A stretch of 64,000 nt of DNA from Calocera cornea HHB12733 (lineage: Eukaryota; Basidiomycota; Dacrymycetes; Dacrymycetales; Dacrymycetaceae): positions 59,886-123,885 of the forward strand of contig KV424010.1 of the NCBI GenBank assembly GCA_001632435.1. The letters are read 5' to 3'. The notes below the pieces were generated by a model. It was not told where the DNA came from, did not search any database, and worked only from the letters and a program-made list of their open reading frames with translations. Positions 1-11,421 of this stretch are shown here, in pieces. A program made the translations under genes and the position numbers. Positions within the stretch are counted from its first letter, which is position 1; each line of letters opens with the position of its first letter.

Positions 1-370
1 TCCGCTTGTGTGCACATCCGATCAGGATGCCGGTCCGGCAGCATTGCCGGCCAATACGAGACAATGCGGCTTAGCTCTGAACAACACGAACTCTTGCGGA
101 CGCGCAATGCCTAAGTCTGAGACAGATGGCGCCTAAGAAGGAGAGGAAGGCAGGCAGCTTCGGAGAGCATGGTCAGTGCGCTTGAGGGAAAGAAGTAGGC
201 GTGGTGCATTGTGAGTGATCTTCAGGAGAATGTCCAGTGAAGCATGGACCGTGCATGTAGTCACCTGTGTATCTCGCCAATCAATCATGTGATATCCTCA
301 TCAGCATCCCTCATGTACAATGCTCCGCATGTGATAATATTAGAGTGCAACGGATGAAAGTGTCGATGCA
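1..370. other. Left-edge non-coding stretch
   Basis: No supported gene. This is the downstream flank of the minus-strand Vps68 gene; the short open frames here show no recognisable family or splice structure. Confidence 0.5.
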
Positions 371-1047
371 TTACAACGCCAGCCTGTACTCGTATTCGCC
401 TTGGGTGTTCTGCCCTAGCCAGAGGACCACGGCGGAGAGCATGATACACACGTTCTGGGCCACATTCGCGACACCGTAGTACTCGTACTTGTCTGGATAG
501 TCGGGGAGAATGTACTTCAGCACCAGGATGGTCTATATTGCGATGTCAGCGAGGACGCCCCACTGATATGGGATTGTACGCACCACGCTGCCCGCCAAGC
601 CGCCAGCCATGAGTGCGAAGCCAAGGAACAAGAACAACCTGGCCCTCCAAACGACACCTCCCTCACCCCATCCACCAAGGGACATCCCACCCTCACCCAT
701 CAGGCGCTCCCTGTTGATCAGGTTGACAACGAGCATGCCAAGCGTGCTGCAGATGCCGGGAATCCAGTCCACGAAGGTGACATGAACCGGGACCTCGTCG
801 TATGGTGCATCGGGCGGAGGCCTGGCATGCGCAGAGAGGATCGCGGCATCGAGGAAAAGCCACTGAGCCATTGCAAACTAATGTATGGCTTGTCAGCGCT
901 TGAGCGGTGCGCGGTCGTCTGACGATGACGCACCAAGGCTCCAGCCGCATACACTCCAATAGCGCGCTTGTTCCTCAAGAGAGGGGCGACTGGGAATGGG
1001 ATAACGCATACCCTGCGTGGGTCGTACGCTGCCCGAGGAAGAGACAT
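371..1047 (-). CDS. VPS68: Vps68/UPF0220 (TMEM50-like) endosomal membrane protein
   Basis: Exons in transcription order are 1047-934, 877-584 and 532-371, giving about 189 aa (yeast Vps68 is 184 aa). Both introns are 51-56 nt, phase 0, with GTGCGT donors and TAG acceptors. The N-terminal half reads LLRNKRAIGVYAAGALFAMAQW (residues about 28-48), then a VDWIPGICSTLGMLVVN block, a third hydrophobic block FLFLGFALMAGG, and an end block YYGVANVAQNVCIML...WLGQN. These are the conserved blocks of the family, with four membrane spans. Family knowledge: Vps68 works with Vps55 in late endosome to vacuole sorting. An apparent in-frame TAG at 533-535 is the 3' end of the second intron, not a nonsense codon; removing the intron restores the family alignment. 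The start was chosen as the first Met with a plausible family N-terminus. An upstream extension is possible. Confidence 0.88.
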
Positions 1048-1431
1048 TTCGAATGAGCGTTGGGCCGTTGAGGGCGTGTGAACGTGCGCGGTGGTCGTCT
1101 GCGGAGACGTTGGTGACCGCTGGTGCTGCGAGGGCACGACCGCAGGTTGCTTCCGTCGTTAGGGGATCTTCGGCGGAAACGCGCGGAACGGCGACGTCAA
1201 CAGCCTCATCAGCCCGCGCCGTTGCTCCCATTTGAACTACCATTGCAGCATTAACTATAACGAGAGTACTACAGATGTGTACCAAAAATAAAACATTCAA
1301 CTAAGTCACACAAAGCTATCATGTTCTCCTGGATGATATCCTAGCGGCTACTACCTAACATTCCTTGGAATTCCGTCGAATATGTTTAGGTCCTTCATTT
1401 GAATCGGACGACGCGGCACGGAGTGTTCGCT
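1048..1431. other. Intergenic stretch
   Basis: About 380 nt between the Vps68 start and the stop of the next minus-strand gene. It is AT-rich near 1240-1400. I see no gene. Confidence 0.5.
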
Positions 1432-3057
1432 TCATCGCCATTCATAATCATCGTAATCCCAATCAGGGCTACGCTCGTGAGCCACATCCCCATAATCATC
1501 ATAGTCATCATAATCATCGTCTTCACCTATAGGTTTGCCATCGGGATCATCATCCCACCGACGGCGACCATCAAGCCTCCCCTTCAACCACCCGTATTTG
1601 CGGCGAAGACAATCAAAGGTCCTGCTTAAGCCAGAGTCCGATTTGCTTCTCTTCCTCTTGGGCCACCACACACTCGGTCTGGGATCGACTGGGTGGGTCG
1701 CTATAGGAGCCGGACTGTACTGGTACGGAGAGGTGCCACGGTACGGCGAGTGGGCTTGCGCGTACCGGGCAAACCCGTCATTGCAAAATTCCACCACAGC
1801 GCAAAGCTGTTCGGCACGATAGTCCATCCAGTCGTTGTATACTGTGACATTATTATTGAAGTGGCTTCTCCATCGGGCCAATGAGAGGGCCCAGTGTGAA
1901 TGTTCCAGCAACCGGCTAAAACTGTATCAGTCTCGACAATGTGGGGAGCGGGAAAGCAGCATACTGTGATGCCCAACTTCCAGAAGGACATAACACAAAT
2001 GGCGTCAACCACTTCGGATCGAGCACCTTAACGGAATAGTCCACTAGCTCCTTGAATGCATTGAGGGCCTCGACTACACGGCTTGCGTCTGCCACCTTGG
2101 AGGTTCTTCAGCACGCCAGACCATGGAAAGGGCGGATACACTCACCAGCATGGCATACCAGGTATCTTCTATCGCTCTCTCCAAGCCATGAATAGGCTCT
2201 TTCCCTCCATATTGTTTCATGGCCGTCCTCAACTCTTGCAGAAGAGCTCGCCACATCTCCTCAACTGAAGGTTCGACAGGTGGTCTCGTGCTAGGAGAAC
2301 GGACCGGAGGTACAGGAGCCGTAGCAGGCGGAGTCGCGGGTGGAGTGAGTGGCATTTGTCTCAACACAACCGGTGTCTCCCATGGCTTTTCAAAGGCGCT
2401 ACAGCGATGGTCAACCTTCCAGGGACGACCGTAGGTCCCGCACACATGTGGATGAGGAGGTACCTCGCGGAAAGGGTGCCGCTGCCACACATAAGGACTG
2501 GTTCTAGGATCTCTCGGTGGCGCCAGGGGTGTCGATGCTGGGATGGCCACAGAGGGGCTTAGAAGTTGGTTAGTTGGCGGTATGGAAGCTTCTGCGTGAG
2601 GAGACGTTGCTGGCGCGTCTGGGGAGGATATCGGTAGCGACGTCGCCTGGACAGTCGGTACAGCCGGTGTCAGTGGAGCAGGTTGTACATCCGCATGCTG
2701 CTGTCCCGTGGGTGGAGTTCCAGAGTACGGCGAGAACATAAAGCCCATTGGTACATAGTATGGTTGGTCAGTTGTTATCATGACGGGTTGCGCCAAGTAA
2801 GGGGCAGAAGAGGGGCGTAGTGGATCCGGCGATCCGTCATCGACCTCTGAAGTTATGTCGGGTGGGATGGGTGCTGGTGAAGCAGTGAATAGCCGCCCGT
2901 TAGCCGCATGACGTTCCGCCTCCCGGTCTGCTGAGCGGCGAGCGGCGGTGCCTCTCTGCGCTCCTTCGAAGTAATCGCCGTTGGCATTGACAGTACTCCA
3001 ATCGGCGGGCTCCGTGTGATGGCGCCTCCGAGAGCGCCATGCCGAATCGACGTTCAT
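1432..3057 (-). CDS. Proline-rich protein of unknown function, acidic tail
   Basis: Proposed exons are 3057-2146, 2095-1995 and 1915-1432, about 498 aa. Intron 1 (2096-2145, 50 nt) has donor GTGAGT. Intron 2 (1916-1994) has donor GTTATG and a GACTGAT branch with a TTTTAG acceptor. I do not recognise the family. The first 300 residues are disordered, rich in Pro/Ser/Thr/Ala, with repeated PPATPPATAP-like stretches. A central helical segment (residues about 255-345) contains EEMWRALLQEL and VVEALNAFKELVDY. After exon 3 begins comes a compact stretch with WALSLARWRSHF, YNDWMDYRAEQLCAVVEF, then a basic KRKRSKSD patch and a strongly acidic Asp/Tyr tail (DDDYDDYDDYGD). The start at 3057 is the first ATG of the long frame; a non-ATG extension to 3168 or an extra 5' exon is possible. 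It may be a species-group-specific gene. Confidence 0.5.
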
Positions 3058-4035
3058 AAGAACACGGACGTGGGTGCCTTGGGCCAGCCAAGATGGAAAA
3101 GATAGAACGCTGACGATGGGGTTGATCACATCGATCGAGCACGATATTAAATGCGAGACGGCGAACAATCATCACCAGTAGCAGATGCTGAACAGCGTTC
3201 TTGTGCCGCTGTAAACTCGCAGGCCTTTGTCCAATACGAAGCTGGTCCGAAGTTTTCGCAATCCAGCCATGCAAAAGATACGGCTCATGGACATTGTTAT
3301 TGCCTTTAGAACAAGAACACAGCAATTATCGGTACTTTCAGCAGTTACAGAAGTAACCAAGGCAGCGTTACAGTCGAGCGGCTACAACTCCGCTCGGGTG
3401 CCGGGTGAGGGTGACCATGTGGTGCTCGGGAAGATATGGGGTGGCTGTCCCTTTGATACCAGGAACAAAGGCGGAGGTGGGCTTGGCACCCTGACGCAAC
3501 TTCTCAAGGCGGCGTGTGAATGCCGCCCACGCGTTGGATGCTTCCAACGGACCGGTATGCCGACCGCTTCTTCTTGCGTCGGGAATGAAGGTTCAGGTTT
3601 TCAGCCGGTATGCTTATTCAAGTTTGAATGTCGCTTCCACATCTGGTGGTCCGTCCGGGGACAAAAGGGGAAAGGCCGCTCCGGCTCGTCCCTCGCGCGT
3701 TCGTCATTGCGATTCGGGCTTGCGATACGCAGTGTTGGTCCACGCTTCCTATTAATATCCCCACACATGGCTGAACTTACTCCTTCTGAAAAGATCATGC
3801 ACGATACAATTTTCGGCTTCTCCACACCACCTCCACATCCGGAGATGATCACCCACGGGGCCCCGGGAAGCGGCGGTTGGTATACACATCAATTTGGCGG
3901 GGAATAACATAATACTTTCTCGAGTAATGCTTCTGAAGCGGTATATAAGGCGAGGTACAAGTGCGCCTTATCTGGGTGGTTCGGCTGCCTTCCCTGCTCT
4001 GCCTGTGGCCTCTATTCCAAATCACACCAGCAAAA
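3058..4035. other. Intergenic stretch upstream of the sugar transporter
   Basis: Plus-strand open frames cover parts of this stretch, including one from an ATG at 3767 to a stop at 3907 with a hydrophilic product. None resembles a known protein, and none joins the transporter by a good splice. I treat it as promoter and intergenic DNA. The 3767 frame could be an upstream ORF or a missed 5' exon. Confidence 0.4.
3942..3948 (+). promoter_or_regulatory. TATA box candidate of the sugar transporter
   Basis: TATATAA lies 88 nt before the chosen ATG at 4036. That spacing fits a fungal core promoter with a short 5' leader and supports the 4036 start. Confidence 0.45.
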
Positions 4036-5847
4036 ATGGGTGTCAAGACCGACAGGGGTACGATTATGCTGTGGTTCTTGTCTAGCATTGCCATCATCAA
4101 CTCGATGGTCAATGGCTATGATGGTTCCATGATGACTGTAAGGTTCAGAAAACCGCTCACGTACTTCTGATCTCACGGCGGTGTTATAGGGTATGCAATC
4201 TTTGACCCAGTGGAACGAGTGTAAGCACACCTCCTTTTACGTCGGTTCGTTGGGTGAACAATCTCCGAAACAGCCTTCAACCATCCCACATCGGCTGCTC
4301 TTGGTCTGCTGAACGCGATCTTCAACGCCGGTGGTACCTGCGGTGTCGTCATCGCTCCCTACTGCACTGATCTGCTTGGGCGTCGTCTTGGCATTGTAAG
4401 CTATACCTGATACTTCGCGCGTGTATGACCATTGACATCCTTCCAGGCCATTGGTTCTATCATCATCCTGATCGGCATCATCTTGCAAGCGGCTGCGGTG
4501 AACACGGGCATGTTCATTGGAGCTCGCTTCATCATTGGTTTTGGTCTGTCAATCTCCAGTAATGCGGTTAGTCCAAAGCCCGGGAAAGCGCTTGCCAAGT
4601 CACTAAGTAATATTCCTAGGCCCCTATCCTTGTTGCGGAGCTTGCCCACCCGCGGTTCCGTGGTACGATCACGTCCTTGTACAACACCCAATGGCCCCTG
4701 GGTGGTATCCTCGCCGCTTGGATCACATATGGCACCTTCCAGATCCCGGGCCCCGCGGCCTGGCGCATCCCGTCTGCTCTCCAGGCCGTTCCCTCCGTGG
4801 TCTTGCTGTGCTTCCTGCCCTTCATGCCGGAGTCCCCTCGGTGGCTCGTGGACAAGGGCAAGGCTGACAAGGCGCGCGAGATCCTTGGGCGGCTGCACGG
4901 CAACGGAGACCCACATACCCCTCTCGTCAACCTCGAGATGACCGAAATTGAGGAGGCCATCAAGTTCGAGCGCCAGAACGAGAAGGTCTCTTGGCTTGAG
5001 CTGGTTGCAACCCGTAAGTGACAACGCTGTGTCTGCGGGAGATAGGCCTGAACATTTCACAGCTGGCAACCGGTACCGCATGTTCCTGGCCATCTGCGTC
5101 GGCATCTTCTCCCAGTGGAGCGGGAACGGTCTGACCGGGTACTACCTGACCCAGATCCTGAAGCAGATCGGCATCACCGACCCCCAGTTCCAGCTGCGGC
5201 TCAACGGCGGGAAGGAGATCCAGGCCTGGGTGCTCGCCTGCGTCGGTGCCTTCCTCACCGACCGTGTCCCTCGGCGGGTGCAGTTCATCGTCGGCACGTC
5301 GGGCATGATGATAGCGTTCTGGATCCTGACTGGCCTGACGGGTGCGTACAACAGCCACCCGAACAAGTCCGTCGGCCTGGGCGCGGTGTCCTTCATCTTC
5401 ATCTACGGTGCCTTCTACTCGTGCGGCTGGCAGGGGCTCACCACGCTCTACCCGACCGAGATCATGCCGTACAACATCCGCGCGAAGGGCCTGGCCATCT
5501 CCAACCTGACCGTCAACCTGGCTCTCTTCTTCAACAGCTACATCAACCCGATCGGGATGGCCAACCTCGGGTGGAAGTTCTACCTCGTCTACGTCGCCTG
5601 GCTGCCCTGCGAGGTCGCAATCATGTTCTTCTTCTTCAAGGAGACCAAGGGCCACACGCTCGAGGAGCTCGCGGTCATCTTCGATGGTGAACGGGCCGAG
5701 GTCGCCGGCAACAGGCTCGGCGTCGACCCTGGCGCACAGGACGTGGTTCTCGATGAGGCGAACCTCAAGGCGGAGGCGGAGGGAAGCGGCTCGCACACGC
5801 CGGACGACCTCGAGAAGGGCGAGCAGGAGCACATCGAGAACCAGTGA
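4036..5847 (+). CDS. MFS sugar transporter (lactose permease/hexose type)
   Basis: Exons are 4036-4137, 4190-4220, 4274-4395, 4447-4566, 4620-5013 and 5063-5847, giving 517 aa. All splice phases close. It is a 12-TM proton/sugar symporter of the fungal sugar porter family. Visible family signatures are NGYDGSMM after TM1, DLLGRRLG in the TM2-3 loop, GARFIIGFGLS in TM4, ELAHPRFRGTITSLYN (loop 4-5), PESPRWLVDKGK before the central loop, FSQWSGNGLTGYYL in TM7, and PYNIRAKGLA plus KETKGHTLEEL near the end. The sequence before TM1 is short (about 8 residues), which suits lactose-permease-like members but leaves open a missed 5' exon. The ATG at 4036 sits in a good context (CAAAAATGG). The last 60 residues are a hydrophilic cytosolic tail rich in Glu. 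The substrate cannot be read from sequence; disaccharides, hexoses or pentoses are all possible. Confidence 0.93.
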
Positions 5848-6127
5848 GGTGCCCTCATGACCACTTACGGCTTAACTCACCACTTACGGCCAATCACGAC
5901 CCACACATTGTATACGCACCAGTTGACCTAGACTTAGATCTGCGAAGCAATGTATTCCACGTTCAGGAACAGGCGGTGCCAAGCCTGCGGGTGGGCAGAA
6001 GCGCAGCCCGATACTGTACTGTCACGTGCATGTCATTAAGTCCCAGGCCGAGGGAACGAAGCCGCCAACCCAACCCCATATAGCATCCCACCCGCTCAGT
6101 GCTGTACAGTCCAGTATATACCGCCCG

Positions 6128-7582
6128 TCACACGACGACGGTCTCGCCGATACTGTCGCAGGCCGCAAACGCGCCCTGCTCAATACCGACCTTCTCGCAC
6201 TCCTCCGCGAGCCTCTTAGGCGGGTCCAGCACCGGCTCTGTGGTGAGCACCCAGGTGCCCCAGTGCATGCCAAGCGCCCGCCTCGCCCGCACGTCCTTGT
6301 AGACTAGGACGCTGTCCTGCGGCGCGCAGTGCACGGGGGACATCATGTGCCTTGGCAGGTACGCGCCGATGGGTATGAGCGCGAGGTCGAACCCGCCGAA
6401 GTGGTCGCCGATCTGCTTGAACACGGGGCACACCGGCATCTGCGTCTCGTCCATCCCGTCGGGGACGGCGCGGTAGCCTGTGTCGCCGGCGAACCAGACT
6501 TTGACTGGGGCAGGCTCCTCGGGGTGGGGCGAGGGAGTGGGAAGGGACTCGACGGCCCAGGAGGCCCAGAGCGTCTTGAACCGGTCCGTGATGGACCGGC
6601 CCGTGAAGTGCTGGCAGGGCGTGCATGTAAGGCGGAACGTCGCCCTCACCCCTTCTCCCGTCCCCTCGTGGGAGGTTGAGTTGGGTGCAGCGGGCAGGAG
6701 GACGGTGCACTCGCGCTTGTCCCACCAGTCGAGGCACGAGAAGTCCTCCTTCGGCACCGAGAGAGAGTGGAAGTACGCGTCGTTGTTCAGGGGCGCGAAG
6801 ATGTGTGGCGGGCCGTGCGGCTGGGCGCGCAGCGTCTGCAGCGTGTGCGTGTCCATGTGGTCGTAGTGGTTGTGCTGCATATATCGACAAGCCATTAGTT
6901 CTGCGCCTGCGGTGGGAAAAACAGGGAACGCACGGAAATGACCACCGCGTCCACCTGGGGGATCTCGTCGATCTTGCAGGGCGCCGCTACGCCGCCATCA
7001 GTCCCTCACTACATCATGGAAACCAGTAGGACGAACGCGTAATCCGCGCGGGGCCTATGAACTGCACCGGGCTGCAGCGGTGCGAGAACACCGGGTCGAA
7101 CAAGATCCTCGGCCCTCTCGCTGCCCCTCTAGGCGTAGGGAGCTCAACAAGGAAGCACGCGTGCCTGCACTGTTCGTTAGCCCGCTGTGATGACGTGAAG
7201 TGGGATGGGAGGGGGAGCGCACCCGAGCCACGTCGCCTTGATCTTCCCCGCTGGGGCACCCTGCCCCCAGGTGGGCTTCACGACCGGCAGGCGGACCTCC
7301 ATGTCCTCTGGGATCTTGTTCTTCCACATCTCCCGGATGAGCTTCCAGGATGCCGAGAGGGGGACGCCGGCCATCTGCGATCTGCCCGACATCGCCAGGT
7401 TAGAAGTACGCATGGCAGGTCGAGGAGGGCGCCTGGGCGCACCGGAAGGACGGCCAGGGGTTGATGAACGCATCGCCTGTGGCATTTGCGTGGTGCGCTG
7501 GGCGTTGGGCTGCCGGGTCTGCCGGGGCTGGCGAGGGCGGGGAGGAGACGATGAGGGCGGAGAGGGGGAAGACGGGCGCCAT
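6128..7582 (-). CDS. NAPE-PLD-like metallo-beta-lactamase-fold hydrolase
   Basis: Exons in transcription order are 7582-7443, 7381-7223, 7164-7037, 6986-6934 and 6874-6128, giving 408 aa (human NAPE-PLD has 393). Splicing joins GDAFINPWPSF to RSQMAGVP, and VVIS to HNHYDHMD, which is the metal-binding HxHxDH motif of the fold. Further family blocks are TWLGHACFLVEL, ILFDPVFSHRCSPVQFIGPAR, WFAGDTGY (metal Asp), DLALIPIGAYLPRHMM and GMHWGTWVLTTEP (last metal His). Family knowledge: NAPE-hydrolysing phospholipase D releases N-acylethanolamines from membrane N-acyl-phosphatidylethanolamine using two zinc ions. Fungal members are also called Zn-dependent hydrolases or Fmp30-like. The first 40 residues are rich in Pro/Ala/Ser; a mitochondrial targeting role is possible but not clear. 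Start 7582 gives a normal-sized protein; an in-frame extension upstream exists but looks like leader. Confidence 0.9.
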
Positions 7583-8226
7583 CCTCGCTGTCTGCCTTGT
7601 GAGGTTCTGCAGGGCACGCAGTGTGGTCGTCGTGGAAGGAGTCGGTTGGGTACGGAGGAGCTGTGTGGTAGCGCTGGGAGAGAGAGAAAGGGTAGGAGGG
7701 TGGGCGGTCGCGGTCCCCTGCCAGGGCCTACAAGTAAGTACTGTATGTACCCTTCCGCTCGGCACGAGCACAAGCCACCTCATCCCGCCCGCCCTGCCCT
7801 CTCTCTGCCATAGCTGTGCACTGCTAGATTCCCTATGCACCCCACGCATCCTTTGCGTGGACACCTCCTCCCACACCACCCGCCAACCACGCCCACCAGC
7901 CTGCCGAGGCCCGACAAGCGACGCGTCGCCATCGGCGCTCTGCGGAGGCGCGGGACGCGCCGCACAACGGCACGGCACCCTGGGCCGCCCATGCTGCTCC
8001 CCACGTGAGTGGGCCCGATGTACTGGAGGGCTGATGGGATGCGGTGTTATGGAAGGTGGGAAGCTGTTGGGTAGCGAATACCCACATTGACCGTGTTTCC
8101 GACGGTGTGTTACAGTATCAGGAACCGCCATACTATTATCGTACAAACCCGACGGTCCACCCCACACGCACTCATCATAAAAGTCATAAACCCCACCACT
8201 GAGCGACCCACTACAAAGCCCTCTCC
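7583..8226. other. Intergenic stretch
   Basis: Promoter side of the NAPE-PLD-like gene and 3' flank of the GCP4-like gene. A minus-strand open frame extends through it from the first NAPE-PLD exon, but its sequence is low in complexity and has no family match. Confidence 0.5.
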
Positions 8227-10496
8227 TCACGCCAACCCCGCCAGAATCGCCCTCTCCCCCCTCGTCTCCACCACCGGATCCGACAGCAGCATATTAAAGT
8301 CCAGCCTGAGCATCAGGTGCTCGACCTGCCTCCGCGCCTGCATGCTCGCCGCCCCTCCCGCCCCTCCCATGCCCGAGAGCGTGGAGTTGAGGACGGAGGA
8401 GGCGTTGAGGAAGGTGGACGCGTCGCCGTTCTTTGTCGGGACGAGCGGGGAGGTTGACAGCAGGGAGTAGAAGTCGCGCAGGTTTTCGGTGAATGTCTGT
8501 GCGCGCACATCGCCCGATGGTAAGCTAGCCTGCTACACCGAAACCGAGGGGAGTCTGGTCCGGAAACGCACCTCGTATATCTCGTCCACGACCTGCTGCC
8601 GCTCGACCATCCCGCCCACGCCCTCCATCTGCGCGCTCAGCAGATCAGGCAGCACGTCCCCGCCCCAGCGTGCGACCTGCGCGCCGAGCCGCTCGCACGT
8701 GTGCAGCACCTCGTGCACGACGGTCGACAGCGGGCCCGAGGCCATCAGCGACGCCGCGGTCAGGTTCGTCAGGTAGGCGGTGTGCAGCTGGCGGAGCGTC
8801 GTGAAGTCCAGCTGCCTCTCTCCTGCCACCGCTGCTGTTTCCGTTGCTCCCGCAGGGGTGCCCGGGCGGCTGGGCACGGTGGGCGACCCGGCCGCTTGCG
8901 AGCGGGATGTGGAAGTTGTTCGTATGCGGCCAACGGGGCTCCCGATCTGCTCGCGGAACGCGCGGTAGCACGTGTCCACGACGTCGCCGCCGATGTACCC
9001 CCACAGGACCTCGAGGAACCAGACCATCTCGCGCACTGTCCCCCACGTGCGTCGCAGGAGCCGCGTGCGCAGCTGCTCTTCCCCCACCCCGGCGCCGCCC
9101 TCGCCGATGCGCACCCATTTGCGCCGCTTGCGCTGTGCCAGGGAGAGCGAGGACCAGAGGTCGAGCAGGAGGATGTGGGCGCGCCGTACTGAGGCGAGGT
9201 AGGCGTGCATGCGCGCGTAGGTCTGGAGTGCGGAGGGGGAGAGGAAGAGGGAGAGCGGGAAGTCAAGCGGGTAGGTGAGCTGCGTAGGCGTGCCGAGGAG
9301 GAAGGAGGAGAAGTCTGGCAGGGCGTTGATGCGAGACATGGACGTGTTCGACTTGGTAAGATGCGGGAGGAAGGGACGCGTCGTCCCGGAGGGGATGGTG
9401 AACGAGAGCTTGGACAGCGATGGGTCGGTCTCTGCGGACGTGCCGACCGAAGCACGCAGGAGGGCGTGGTTCAGGTCCTGCGCTCGGATGATCGAGTTGC
9501 GCGATTTCAGCCTGTCCGCCTTGAGACGCTCGATTTCGCGGATGACGGCAACCGCGAACTCCCCGTTGCGCAGGAGGAAGTAGTCCGCCCTAGATACAAA
9601 TGAGCAGAATGCAATGTGAGAAACATAATGGCGTACAGGGCATCGATCGCCAGGACGATGTCATCCTTGGTCAGGACATGAGCCCATAGCCACTCGCTCA
9701 CGCCCACTCGGATATCCGACACGAGCTTGTCGAACAACTGGGTCTCGAAGATTGACGCACTGTTGAGACCCGTTGTCCATTCGGCGAGCAGTTCCCGCGG
9801 GAGAGACTTGGTCCACCCTTCTTTCTGGATCGTGGCGATCGCGTCCCCAACATAGATTATCGACTCCTTGCTCTCAGAAGAGATGCAAGACGGCATCGAG
9901 TCGGGCGGCAGGGCGACGCCATGCAGCAGGTAGGCGTTGAAGTAGTGTAGCAGGATCCGTTGCAACGCCGACAGGAGGCGGTTGAAGATCTCGGCGACGC
10001 GCGAGTAGCCGGTCATAGCGCGCCGATGGACGAGGTCGATCAGTCGTCCTGCTGACCAGTCGCGGGCGTTGGCATCGCTCGGGCCGGCTTTGATTTCGGC
10101 GACCAGGGAGGATAGGGCGGCGAGAGGAGGCTCCCACAGGGAGAAGGTCGCGAGCAGGGCGGACAGAGGGACGAAGGATCCGCTCCCCACGAGACTGTCG
10201 TCCTTTCTCAGGACGGACTCTTCGGTCTTGATCACGAGAGACTCGTATCCCTTGAGTTCGGTGCCGATGGCGGAGGCGAGAGCGCATATGTACTCGTTTT
10301 GCGGGTGCGAGGGTGAGCGGACAAAGGCGCGGACATCCCGATAGCGAGACGCGAGCGATGCAAGAGATATTAGCGCCGACCTCTCTCCGGGGTGCAACAG
10401 AGTCGAGAACGATTCGGACAGCTTGAGACCGTCCTGAGATGTGATGAAAAGGGAGGACTCATGTCCGGCCAGGACGGCAAATGTCTCCGCCAGCAT
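8227..10496 (-). CDS. Gamma-tubulin complex component 4 (GCP4)-like protein
   Basis: Exons are 10496-9637, 9589-8572 and 8496-8227, giving 715 aa. Both introns close in frame (9590-9636 with GTACGC...CTAG; 8497-8571 with GTGCGT...CAG). The N-terminus (MLAETFAVLAGHESSLF..., then LLHPGERSALISLASLASRYRDV) follows the GCP4 pattern of a short start, an 'LHP' turn and then helices. Later blocks fit the Spc97/Spc98 GRIP2 domain: ADYFLLRNGEFA, YPLDFPLSLFLSP (the YxVxFPLSLxL block), REMVWFLEVLWGYIGGDVVD, and a C-terminal NLRDFYSLLS. Family knowledge: GCP4 binds gamma-tubulin and helps build the gamma-tubulin ring complex at the spindle pole body. It is longer than human GCP4 (667 aa) because of a Ser/Thr/Pro/Ala-rich insert at residues about 480-515. 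Confidence 0.85.
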
Positions 10497-10725
10497 GGTG
10501 CGTCGCGTGTGCTTGACGCGTCTTCACGCAGCAAGTCGGCACTGCTGCCTGAGAGCCGTACAGGCCGATGTTAAGATATGAGTAGCCAGTCGGTCAGATG
10601 TTTCGATGTTGAACGATAGAGCTGATAAGCCTGCTCTCGTGTGCAAGTACGACGACGACTCAGCGCGTAGGGGACGCGACGTGCGGAAGAAGAAAGAGGC
10701 GCGCATCCACCGGGCCGTGAAAGTA

Positions 10726-11263
10726 CGGAAGCCTTCCGCGGACAGCTGTTTAGGGGTCCATCGGCGCGGCGCTAAGAGCCGGGGGCAGACTGTCTGCCTC
10801 CGCGGGAGCACTTCTGGGCCTGAGACCCCAGCAGTGGGTAACCGGAGGAGTGCTAGGGGCGGAAGGAGCCGAAATTTGCCTCCAGTCACTCCAATTTTTC
10901 GAGGCGCGCTTCGCGCGCGCCAGGATATCTCAGGGTCGGTGGCTGTGCCGGAAGCTTTGCAAGGAAGCTATAGAAGCTCCTGTAGTTGCTTCCGTGGGGC
11001 ATAGTCCCTCTAGAATTCGCGCGCGGAGCGCACCGAAGAGTTCTGGTTCCGCGGATGCAAAAGCAGCTTCGGCCTTCCGCTCGCGCTGCTGGTCTGCTTC
11101 CAGCTGGGGTCCCGCAGCTCATCAGGGAGGCTGAATTTCCCCCGTCCGCGGCAGTATTTCTTCACGTGCCGGCTGCCCGCCAAAGGCAGAGGGCAGAAAG
11201 CACCTGCGGACAGCTGGGACCCCCAAAACGCCAAGCAAGTAAGCTGTCCGCGGAAGGCTTCCA
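10726..11263. mobile_element. Candidate Tc1/mariner-type MITE with TA target duplication
   Basis: A perfect 21-bp inverted repeat, starting GGAAGCCTTCCGCGGACAG on the left, lies at 10727-10747 and, reverse-complemented, at 11242-11262. One base outside each repeat (10726 and 11263) differs, and beyond that both flanks read TA (10724-10725 and 11264-11265), as expected of a TA duplication. The 538-bp element is full of short palindromes, such as the GCGCGCTTCGCGCGCGC stretch near 10905, and encodes no transposase. It sits in the divergent promoter region between the GCP4-like and MCT-like genes. I infer a non-autonomous element; only one copy is seen here. Confidence 0.5.
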
Positions 11264-11421
11264 TATGAAAGGGTCTTCGGAGCATCGGGTCCGCCCATCA
11301 GCCGATTTTCATATGGCGCTGCTGAGTCTCCGCATTGACTGTCACGCTACTCGACGCCGGGGATCATGACACCGTTTCGCCAGCGTCGCCGCCGGGTGGC
11401 CACCGCCCAGCTCTCGTCCCG

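Noticed and set aside
533..535. In-frame TAG in the Vps68 gene that looks like a nonsense mutation
   Set aside because: It is the acceptor of a 51-nt intron with GTGCGT donor and GCTGAC branch; splicing restores the family alignment.
3767..3907. Small ORF before the sugar transporter as a first exon
   Set aside because: The only phase-compatible splice to the transporter would need a weak donor and an atypical intron of about 260 nt; the TATA box at 3942 lies downstream of it.
4960..5832. 290-codon minus-strand open frame
   Set aside because: Antisense to the last sugar transporter exon; composition typical of shadows.
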